10,532 bases of DNA from DATARH01 sp035504075. Its GTDB lineage: Bacteria > Pseudomonadota > Alphaproteobacteria > ATCC43930 > CGMCC-115725. A program made the translations under genes and the position numbers. Below the pieces are notes generated by a model. That model had not been told where the DNA came from and searched no databases. It saw nothing but the letters and a program-made list of their open reading frames with translations. The DNA lies in NCBI GenBank assembly GCA_035504075.1, contig DATJSO010000117.1, forward strand, positions 1 to 10,532, given 5' to 3'. Below are positions 1-5,122 of the stretch, piece after piece. The stretch's first letter is position 1, and the number at the start of each line of letters is the position of its first letter.

Positions 1-65
1 GGCCGATCGGTGGGAAGCGCCGAGGCCGCATCCTCTGCGCGCGTCAACGGGACAGGCGTGGTCAC
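1..65 (-). CDS. livM: LivM-type ABC transporter permease, N-terminal fragment (runs off the left edge)
   Basis: Only about 21 codons are present, so no domain is visible. The identity is inferred from position: Liv operons normally carry livM directly after livH. I chose the GTG at 65-63, which opens a frame (MTTPVPLTRAEDAAS...) that stays free of stops to the edge. A GAGGA ribosome binding site at 71-75 overlaps the livH stop codon and sits 5 bases before this GTG, so livM would be translationally coupled to livH with an 8-base gap. An alternative start is the ATG at 31-29 in another frame (MRPRRFPPIG), but its purine-rich motif directly abuts the ATG. If the identity is right, the product is the second inner-membrane permease that pairs with LivH. 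Confidence 0.55.
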   Translation of the reverse strand, partial: MTTPVPLTRAEDAASALPTDR

Positions 66-73
66 GACGGTCC

Positions 74-940
74 TCAATATTTCGGAAACAGGCCCTGCGG
101 CCGCACAACCAGCACAAACAGGAACACGAGATGGCCGGCCAGCATCTGCCAGGCAATGTCGAACTGGCCGCCGACCGACTGGGCGACGCCGAGCACGATG
201 CCGCCGACCAGCGATCCCCAGATGCTGCCCAGACCGCCCAGCACGATTGCTTCGAACGCGACCAGCAGGCGCGTCGGGCCGGAAGCCGGGTCGAAATCGG
301 TCCAGACCGACATGAAGCCGGCGGCGATCGCAATCGTCACGAACGAGATGCCCATCGCCACCGCATAGATTTGCACCGAGGACAGGCCGATCAGGTCGGC
401 GGCCGCAACATCGTCGGCGACGGCGCGGATTTTCGCGCCGATGCCGGATCGGTAGAGGAGCAAATCGAGCGCCGCCACGAGCACGACGGCCGCAGCAAAT
501 GTCACGACCTGGAACAGACCCATGTTGATGCCGTGGCCCAGCCCGACCGTCGCGGTTTCCATCCAGCCGCCCGAGACTTTTTCGGGGTCCGCGCCGAACC
601 CCTGCAACAGCCCGTTCTCGATGATGATCGCCAGCCCGAACGTGACGAGCACGACGAGCAGCAGGTTTTCGCCGACGACGCGCTGCAGCAGAAAGCGCTG
701 CAACGCGAAGCCGACGACAAAGGCAACCGGCAGGATTGCCAGCGTCGCGACGACAGGGTTGAGCCCGAGGCTCGTCGTCAGAACCAGCAGCGCAAAGCAC
801 GCCAGCACGATGAAATCGCCGTGCGCGATGTTGACAAAGCGCATGACGCCGGCCGACAGCGACAAGCCGATCGCAAACATTGTGTAAAGCCCGCCGAGCA
901 GCACGCCCTGCAGCAACTGATTGACCCACACCGCCGCCAT
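74..940 (-). CDS. livH: LivH-type branched-chain amino acid family ABC transporter permease
   Basis: This is an inner-membrane permease of a HAAT-family ABC importer. It should form the translocation channel with LivM and be powered by LivG/LivF. The 288-residue product matches the usual LivH length (about 290-310). It is hydrophobic throughout, with roughly eight membrane segments. The family block GVMRFVNIAHGDF lies at about residues 31-43. A cytoplasmic coupling-loop region (IRAVADDVAAADLIGLS) lies at about 171-187, and the C-terminal RPQGLFPKY matches the usual RPxGLFG ending. I chose the ATG at 940, 16 bases after the livF stop, with a purine-rich stretch (GGGGTGG) upstream. The frame extends to a GTG at 967, but that would overlap livF and add residues not typical of the family. 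The ligand cannot be read from the permease; other HAAT members carry urea, amides or aromatic compounds. Confidence 0.93.
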   Translation of the reverse strand: MAAVWVNQLLQGVLLGGLYTMFAIGLSLSAGVMRFVNIAHGDFIVLACFALLVLTTSLGLNPVVATLAILPVAFVVGFALQRFLLQRVVGENLLLVVLVTFGLAIIIENGLLQGFGADPEKVSGGWMETATVGLGHGINMGLFQVVTFAAAVVLVAALDLLLYRSGIGAKIRAVADDVAAADLIGLSSVQIYAVAMGISFVTIAIAAGFMSVWTDFDPASGPTRLLVAFEAIVLGGLGSIWGSLVGGIVLGVAQSVGGQFDIAWQMLAGHLVFLFVLVVRPQGLFPKY

Positions 941-956
941 CGCCGCCACCCCGCCG

Positions 957-1664
957 CTACAGACCAAAATACCGCTGCATCACCGTCTCGCGGCCGACCT
1001 CGCCCGGCCGGCCCGCCAGGACGACGCGGCCCTCCAGCAGGCAATAGAAACGATCGGCGACCGCCAACGAGCGCGAGATATCCTGCTCGACGACGACGAT
1101 GCCGACGCCGCGCTGCCGGATTTGCGGGATCAGCGCATACAGCTCATCAACGACGATCGGCGCCAGCCCGAGGCTGATCTCGTCGCACAATAGCAGCCTG
1201 GGATTGGCGAGCAGCGCGCGCCCCAGCGCCACCATCTGCTGCTGGCCGCCGGACAGCGAGCCCGCTTTTTGCCGTCGGCGCTCGGCCAGCTGCGGGAACA
1301 GCCGCCACAGCTCGGCGAAACCGAAATCGCCCCGGCGGCCGACATGCCAGCCGAGCCATAAATTCTCTTCGACGGTCAGCGACGGAAACAGCCGGCGGCC
1401 CTCCGGCACCATCATGACGCCCTGGGTTACGATCGCCGCCGTCGTGCGGCCGAGGATGTCCTCGCCGGCGAACCGGATCGCGCCTTCGACGCGGCCGGCC
1501 TGGCCGAGGATCGCCTTCAGAAGCGTCGATTTGCCGGCGCCGTTGGCGCCGATGATCGAGACGATCTCGCCCTCGCCGACGCTGAGGTCGACATCGACGA
1601 GCGCGCGGAAGCGGTCGTAGAAGACCGAGACGCCGTCGAGCGCCAGCAATGCCGCTTGCGCCAA
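957..1664 (-). CDS. livF: LivF-type ABC transporter ATP-binding protein
   Basis: This is one of the two cytoplasmic ATPases of the importer, expected to pair with LivG on the LivH/LivM permeases. The 235-residue length is normal for LivF. Visible motifs are Walker A GANGAGKST at 39-47, the LivF-typical VPEGR at the Q-loop position (86-90), the ABC signature LSGGQ at 137-141, and Walker B RLLLCDE at 156-162 with the catalytic Glu at 162. The LivF-type VEQ at 192-194 puts Gln194 where most ABC ATPases have the switch histidine. SLGLAP after Walker B is also typical of LivF. The start is a TTG at 1664, 20 bases after the livG stop. A GGAG lies 10 bases upstream and there is no in-frame ATG before the middle of the protein. 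A second TTG at codon 6 is possible. Cys160 in Walker B replaces the usual Leu. Confidence 0.94.
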   Translation of the reverse strand: MAQAALLALDGVSVFYDRFRALVDVDLSVGEGEIVSIIGANGAGKSTLLKAILGQAGRVEGAIRFAGEDILGRTTAAIVTQGVMMVPEGRRLFPSLTVEENLWLGWHVGRRGDFGFAELWRLFPQLAERRRQKAGSLSGGQQQMVALGRALLANPRLLLCDEISLGLAPIVVDELYALIPQIRQRGVGIVVVEQDISRSLAVADRFYCLLEGRVVLAGRPGEVGRETVMQRYFGL

Positions 1665-1684
1665 TGGTGGGGCACTCCGAAGGG

Positions 1685-2392
1685 TCAGGTCCCGAGATAG
1701 GCTTCACGCACGCGCCGGTCGGCCAGCACGTCGGCCGGCGTGCCGACCGCGATGAAATTGCCGCCGGCCAAGACCGCGAGCCGCGACACCAGGCGCCGCA
1801 GCGCACGGATCACATGCTCGATCCATACGATCGTCACGCCGCCGCGATGCACGTCGGCGATCGTTTCGAGCAGAACGTCGCACTCGGCCTCGGTCAGCCC
1901 GCCGGCGATCTCGTCAAGCAGCAGCAGCCGGGGCCGCACGGCCAGCGCCTTGGCCAGTTCGAGTTGCTTCATGTCGAGCAGCGCCAATTGGCCCGCCGGC
2001 GTCAGCGCGCGATGGGCAAGCCCGGTGCGCACGAGCACCGCTTCCGCCTCGCTCGCGGCCTGCGCCATCGAAGAGCGGCCGCCATGCACGGCGGCGACCA
2101 GCACGTTCTCGAACACGCTCATATGGCTGAACGGTTTCGGCGTCTGGTAGGTGCGGCTGATGCCGAGGCGGCAGCGATGCCACGGCTTCAATGTCGTGAT
2201 GTCGCGCCCGTCGAGCAGGATCCGCCCGCCGCTCGGCGGCAGCACCCCGGCGATCATGTTGAACAATGTCGTCTTGCCGGCGCCGTTCGGCCCGAGAACG
2301 CCGAGGATCTCGCCCGCCTCGACCCGGAGATCGAGGCGATCGATGACGCTGAGCCCGCCGAAGGCGCGCGACAACGAGGCGAGTTCGAGCAT
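1685..2392 (-). CDS. livG: LivG-type ABC transporter ATP-binding protein with a degenerate signature motif
   Basis: This is the partner ATPase of LivF in the importer. Visible motifs are Walker A GPNGAGKT at 34-41, Q-loop Gln83 in RTYQTPKPF, Walker B RLLLLDE at 156-161 with catalytic Glu161, and switch His193 in WIEH. The D-loop region EIAGGLTEAE is LivG-like, and the C-terminus AYLGT is typical. At 235 residues it is shorter than many LivG proteins (about 250-260), with a compact segment after ENVLVA. The signature motif is unusual: where LSGGQ or LSYGQ is expected, residues 136-140 read LALLD, followed by a conserved-looking MKQLELAKALA. The frame is intact, so this looks like divergence and not damage. 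The ATG at 2392 lies 18 bases after the binding-protein stop, with a GGAG 8 bases upstream. Confidence 0.94.
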   Translation of the reverse strand: MLELASLSRAFGGLSVIDRLDLRVEAGEILGVLGPNGAGKTTLFNMIAGVLPPSGGRILLDGRDITTLKPWHRCRLGISRTYQTPKPFSHMSVFENVLVAAVHGGRSSMAQAASEAEAVLVRTGLAHRALTPAGQLALLDMKQLELAKALAVRPRLLLLDEIAGGLTEAECDVLLETIADVHRGGVTIVWIEHVIRALRRLVSRLAVLAGGNFIAVGTPADVLADRRVREAYLGT

Positions 2393-2410
2393 CGCTCCAA
2401 CTCCGCCCGA

Positions 2411-3691
2411 TCAGCTGTACGGCATGACCTCGGGCTTGGCGCCGACCGGGATGTTCGGTGCCAGCGTATTGTCGACAATAGCCAGTTCGAGCGGCCATTT
2501 CGTGCCGGCGTGCCATTGACCGCCGACGCATTTCGTTTCCGAGGTGTTGGGGAACGGGCCAGTCTTGAAGTTGATCGGGCCGACGATCGAGTTGACCGGG
2601 TTGTCGCGAACCGAGTCGCGGATCGCCGCGAGGTCGAGGCTCTTTGCCTTTTTCAGCGCCGCGATCGGCACTTCCAGCAGCGAATGGCGGAAACCCAGCG
2701 CCATCGAGGCCTGCTGCTTGGCGCTGGCTTCGTAGGCGTTGGCCAACTCAAGCGAGGACTGGCCAGTCAGGCTTGACGAGTAGGGGTGGAATTTCGACCA
2801 CCATACCTCGTTGATGATGCCGATCGCGCGCTTGCCGAACGGATAGACGCCCTGCGGGAATTCGCTGACCTTGCCGGCGGTCAGCGCCTTCGGGCGGTAG
2901 CCCTGCTGCGCGCACTGGTTCCAGAAGATCGTAAAATCCGGCCCCGGCACGACGGTCAGGCAGATCTCGGCGCCGCCGGATTTGAACGCCTGGATTTCGG
3001 TCGTGTAGTTGCTCGCCGGCAGATCGAAGCGTCCCGGGTCCACGACCTTGAAGCCGGCCTTTTCCATGACCGGGGGCATCACCTTGGCGAATACCCGGCC
3101 ATCGTCGTCGTTGGCGAACAGCACGCCGATTTTATGATCGGTCGGCAGCCGCTTCCACACCGCCAGCTGAGCCCCCAGGGCGCCGGCGCCGGTAAAGAAG
3201 AAATTATACGTCCACTCGAAACCTTTTTTGGGGTCGCCGTGGCGGCCGAAGAAATAGGATTCGAGCGGGTCGTCGTTGCTGACGCACGGCATGCCGTTGA
3301 TCTCGCACTGGTCGGAGACCGGGTTGACGGTCTCCGGCGTGGCGAACGCGGTGACAATGTGGACCTTGTCGTTGAGTATCAGCTCCTGCGCCACTTCCGA
3401 GGCGCGGTTGGGGTCGGACTGACTGTCCTTGACGACGATCTCCAGCGGGTGCTTCGTGCCGTTGAGCGTGATCGAATTGCCGGTGAATTTGCGCACCGCG
3501 TCGATCGCCCAACCCATCTCCTGGTAGAACAAGGCGAGCGCTCCGGTGCGCGGCCCGACCAGGCCGATCTTAACCGTCTCCGGCACGGCGAAGGCCGGCC
3601 GCACCATTGCCCCGCCCGCCGCGGCAAGGCCGCCTGCCGCAGCCCCCTGCAGCACCCGACGGCGCGTAATCAAACGATGCGCTCCACCCAT
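2411..3691 (-). CDS. ABC transporter substrate-binding protein, Liv/Peripla_BP_6 type, with Tat signal
   Basis: This is the periplasmic ligand-binding component that delivers solute to the adjacent LivHM permeases. The 426-residue product has a twin-arginine signal: TRRRVLQG at residues 9-16, a small-residue hydrophobic stretch to about 30, and a likely cleavage site after AFA at 33-35. The mature part begins with VKIGLVGPRTGALALFYQEM, the usual first strand of type I binding folds. A second lobe segment (HKIGVLFANDDDG) starts near 187. I chose the ATG at 3691 because a near-ideal ribosome binding site (AAGGGGGGAG) lies just upstream. The frame stays open for a further 117 codons upstream, but these are Arg-rich and not family-like. 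It is the first gene of the operon, behind a good promoter. Ligand unknown; it is not obviously a leucine-binding LivJ. Confidence 0.92.
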   Translation of the reverse strand: MGGAHRLITRRRVLQGAAAGGLAAAGGAMVRPAFAVPETVKIGLVGPRTGALALFYQEMGWAIDAVRKFTGNSITLNGTKHPLEIVVKDSQSDPNRASEVAQELILNDKVHIVTAFATPETVNPVSDQCEINGMPCVSNDDPLESYFFGRHGDPKKGFEWTYNFFFTGAGALGAQLAVWKRLPTDHKIGVLFANDDDGRVFAKVMPPVMEKAGFKVVDPGRFDLPASNYTTEIQAFKSGGAEICLTVVPGPDFTIFWNQCAQQGYRPKALTAGKVSEFPQGVYPFGKRAIGIINEVWWSKFHPYSSSLTGQSSLELANAYEASAKQQASMALGFRHSLLEVPIAALKKAKSLDLAAIRDSVRDNPVNSIVGPINFKTGPFPNTSETKCVGGQWHAGTKWPLELAIVDNTLAPNIPVGAKPEVMPYS

Positions 3692-3693
3692 GG

Positions 3694-3703
3694 CTCCCCC
3701 CTT
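3694..3703 (-). promoter_or_regulatory. Strong ribosome binding site of the binding-protein gene
   Basis: Read on the minus strand this is AAGGGGGGAG, ending 2 bases before the ATG at 3691. It fixes the start of the binding-protein gene. It is the strongest Shine-Dalgarno site in the window, consistent with high expression of a periplasmic binding protein relative to its membrane and ATPase partners. Confidence 0.75.
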
Positions 3704-3713
3704 GATTGGTATT

Positions 3714-3736
3714 GCAGTCGCGCGGCGCGTCGCTGC
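3714..3736 (-). other. Imperfect inverted repeat at the predicted transcript start of the liv operon
   Basis: GCAG at 3714-3717 pairs with CTGC at 3733-3736, and an inner CGCG/CGCG stem closes a 3-base loop, with a small asymmetric bulge between the two stems. It lies directly downstream of the predicted -10 box and overlaps the expected start of transcription (about 3734). It could be a 5' stem-loop in the leader or an operator. It is short and GC-rich, so chance is a real possibility. Confidence 0.3.
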
Positions 3737-3740
3737 CGTC

Positions 3741-3769
3741 AGCATAGGGACCCGACGAGGCGAGTTCAA
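3741..3769 (-). promoter_or_regulatory. Predicted sigma-70 promoter of the liv operon
   Basis: On the minus strand, a -35 box TTGAAC (3764-3769) and a -10 box TATGCT (3741-3746) are separated by exactly 17 bases. Each matches 4 of 6 consensus positions. Transcription would start near 3734, giving a leader of about 43 bases before the binding-protein ATG. The site lies in the only sizeable gap upstream of the operon, so it probably drives all five transporter genes. Confidence 0.55.
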
Positions 3770-3797
3770 ACCTGCCGCCCGAGACATCATGCCGCGG

Positions 3798-3813
3798 AAA
3801 AAGCGCAAAGCGC
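3798..3813 (-). terminator. Possible weak terminator after the hydroxyacid dehydrogenase gene
   Basis: On the minus strand, GCGC-TTT-GCGC forms a short hairpin (3803-3813) followed by five T residues (3798-3802). It lies about 75 bases beyond the dehydrogenase stop and ahead of the liv promoter. The four-pair stem is short for an intrinsic terminator, so read-through into the liv operon is likely even if the site works. Confidence 0.3.
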
Positions 3814-3888
3814 GAAGGACTTTTTTGTTCTTTTGAGCCTCTCCTCGGGAAAGAGCGATCGGACGCGCCAGCCGGCGCCCCGGCAGGC

Positions 3889-4833
3889 TCAGTACCAGTT
3901 CTTCTTGTCGACGATGTTGAGCAGCGGCTCGCCGGCGGCGAAACGGCGGCAGTTCTCGATCAGGATCTCGAGCCATTTCTGGCGGTAGGGAGCGCCGGCG
4001 ATCGCGACGTGCGGCGTGATCAGCACGTTCGGCATCGTCCACAGCGGATGGTCGGACGGCAGCGGTTCCGGGTCGGCGACATCAAGGCCGGCGCCGGCGA
4101 GGTGCCCTGAACGCAAGGCTTCGACCAGATCCTCGGTGACGACGCAGCGGCCGCGCGCGATGTTGATGAAATGGGCGCCGCGCTTCATGCACGCAAACAG
4201 ACGCGCATCGCACAGGCCAACGGTCTGCGGCGTCTCCGGCGTCGTCAGGATCACGAAATCCGCCTCGCCGAGCCGCGCCTCGAGCCGCTCCGGCCCGGCA
4301 AGATCCTGCATGCCTGGCGGCTTGTCGGTAACCCGCGGGTCGATGCCGTAGACCCGCATGCCGAGCGCGGCGCACAGTTTGCCGGCCTCGCTGCCGGCGC
4401 CGCCGACCCCGACGATCAGCGCCGTCTGCGTCGGCAGGTCAATCATATGCGGCCCTCGCTGCCAGCGCTTTTGCGGCAGGTAGTGGTCGAAGCGGCGGGC
4501 AAAGGCGAGCAGAAAAGCCACCGCGTGCGCCGCCAGATGCTCGTTGTAGCTGCCGCGCATGTTGGTGACGACAACATCGCTGCGGACCAGCGCGTCATAG
4601 AACCACGCGCCGCCAAGGCCGGCACGCGATGCGCAGATCCAGCGCAGCCTTTTGGCGCGGGCGAATAACTCCGGCGGCACCGTGCCATAGGCGGCGTCGG
4701 CCGTCTCGATTTCGGCAACGGCGTCGCCGACGTTTGGGAACGCCTTGACGACGGCCTCCGGCACCGCCCGGCGGATGTGATCGGGCCAGGTCGCATCGAC
4801 GTCGGGGCCGAGCAGCAGGATCGTGAAATTCAT
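3889..4833 (-). CDS. D-isomer-specific 2-hydroxyacid dehydrogenase, NAD(P)-dependent
   Basis: This cytoplasmic enzyme of the D-2-hydroxyacid dehydrogenase family would interconvert a 2-oxo acid and a D-2-hydroxy acid with a nicotinamide cofactor. The 314-residue product has the Rossmann motif GVGGAG at 142-147 and an acidic Asp165 at the end of the following strand, which favours NAD over NADP. The catalytic set is complete: Arg227 in NIARG, Glu256 in DPEP, and His275 in TPHVAIAG. The C-terminal NPLL-like segment (EPLLNIVDKKNWY) is also family-typical. I chose the ATG at 4833 because GAGGT lies 7 bases upstream; a 74-codon upstream extension looks non-coding. The substrate is not evident: glyoxylate/hydroxypyruvate reductase-like and other short-chain acids fit equally. 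It is on the same strand as the liv operon, 197 bases upstream, so a shared substrate is possible but unproven. Confidence 0.92.
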   Translation of the reverse strand: MNFTILLLGPDVDATWPDHIRRAVPEAVVKAFPNVGDAVAEIETADAAYGTVPPELFARAKRLRWICASRAGLGGAWFYDALVRSDVVVTNMRGSYNEHLAAHAVAFLLAFARRFDHYLPQKRWQRGPHMIDLPTQTALIVGVGGAGSEAGKLCAALGMRVYGIDPRVTDKPPGMQDLAGPERLEARLGEADFVILTTPETPQTVGLCDARLFACMKRGAHFINIARGRCVVTEDLVEALRSGHLAGAGLDVADPEPLPSDHPLWTMPNVLITPHVAIAGAPYRQKWLEILIENCRRFAAGEPLLNIVDKKNWY

Positions 4834-4840
4834 CGTCGTC

Positions 4841-4845
4841 ACCTC
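4841..4845 (-). promoter_or_regulatory. Ribosome binding site deciding the dehydrogenase start
   Basis: GAGGT on the minus strand lies 7 bases before the ATG at 4833. It supports that start over the much longer open frame that continues upstream to 5055. Confidence 0.65.
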
Positions 4846-4960
4846 ATCCACCGGTCCGGCAGGAAACCGACCCCTTGCGGCGCCGCCGAACCTGGCATGG
4901 CCGAGCGTCTTGCGCGATGTCGTGTCCGCCGCGGCACCCCGATTCGGGCCATGCAGGGTC

Positions 4961-4989
4961 AGAATCGCCCATTTCGGCACCCTTGCCAA
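4961..4989 (-). promoter_or_regulatory. Candidate promoter of the dehydrogenase gene
   Basis: A -35 box TTGGCA (4984-4989, 5 of 6 consensus) and a weak -10 box GATTCT (4961-4966, 3 of 6) are separated by 17 bases on the minus strand. The implied leader is about 120 bases. The weak -10 keeps confidence low. Confidence 0.3.
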
Positions 4990-5070
4990 CGCCAAGCTGT
5001 CATTCGCGCGTGCGCGCCGCATCGCGTGTGCCCGAGCACGGCGGCAGTGCAACATCCGCCGGCACGGTCC

Positions 5071-5102
5071 CGCAGCGGCAATCTGCTGCGTAGCACGCGT
5101 GC
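5071..5102. promoter_or_regulatory. Two adjacent inverted repeats upstream of the glucoamylase gene (possible operator)
   Basis: A perfect 6-base inverted repeat with an 8-base spacer (CGCAGC at 5071-5076, GCTGCG at 5085-5090) is followed by a perfect 10-base palindrome GCACGCGTGC (5093-5102). Both lie between the divergent genes and end 8 bases before the -10-like TAGTAT of the glucoamylase gene, which is a natural place for a regulator to bind. No known consensus is recognised. High local G+C raises the chance of random palindromes. Confidence 0.35.
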
Positions 5103-5109
5103 ATTAGGC

Positions 5110-5115
5110 TAGTAT
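5110..5115 (+). promoter_or_regulatory. -10-like box immediately before the glucoamylase start
   Basis: TAGTAT matches TATAAT at 4 of 6 positions and ends 7 bases before the ATG at 5123. If used, transcription would start at or next to the ATG and the mRNA would be leaderless. No convincing -35 box is seen at 16-18 bases upstream. This is one of very few A/T-rich hexamers in the intergenic region. Confidence 0.3.
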
Positions 5116-5122
5116 TCAGGCC

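Noticed and set aside
2786..3988. A 400-codon plus-strand open frame opposite the binding-protein gene, and similar plus-strand frames at 131-1177 and 1649-2776
   Set aside because: These are shadows of the minus-strand transporter genes. They have no family motifs and no ribosome binding sites, and they are His/Arg/Gln-rich as expected for the complement of high-GC3 coding DNA.
3692..4042. N-terminal extension of the binding protein by 117 codons
   Set aside because: The extension is Arg-rich, spans the predicted promoter and terminator-like region, and would bury the Tat signal. The ATG at 3691 has an excellent ribosome binding site.
4834..5055. N-terminal extension of the hydroxyacid dehydrogenase by 74 codons
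   Set aside because: It does not resemble the family. The ATG at 4833 has GAGGT at ideal spacing and begins with the expected first strand (MNFTILLLG).
4834..5122. A possible small gene in the divergent intergenic region
   Set aside because: Frames there are short, lack ribosome binding sites, and show no family resemblance. The region is better explained as a control region.
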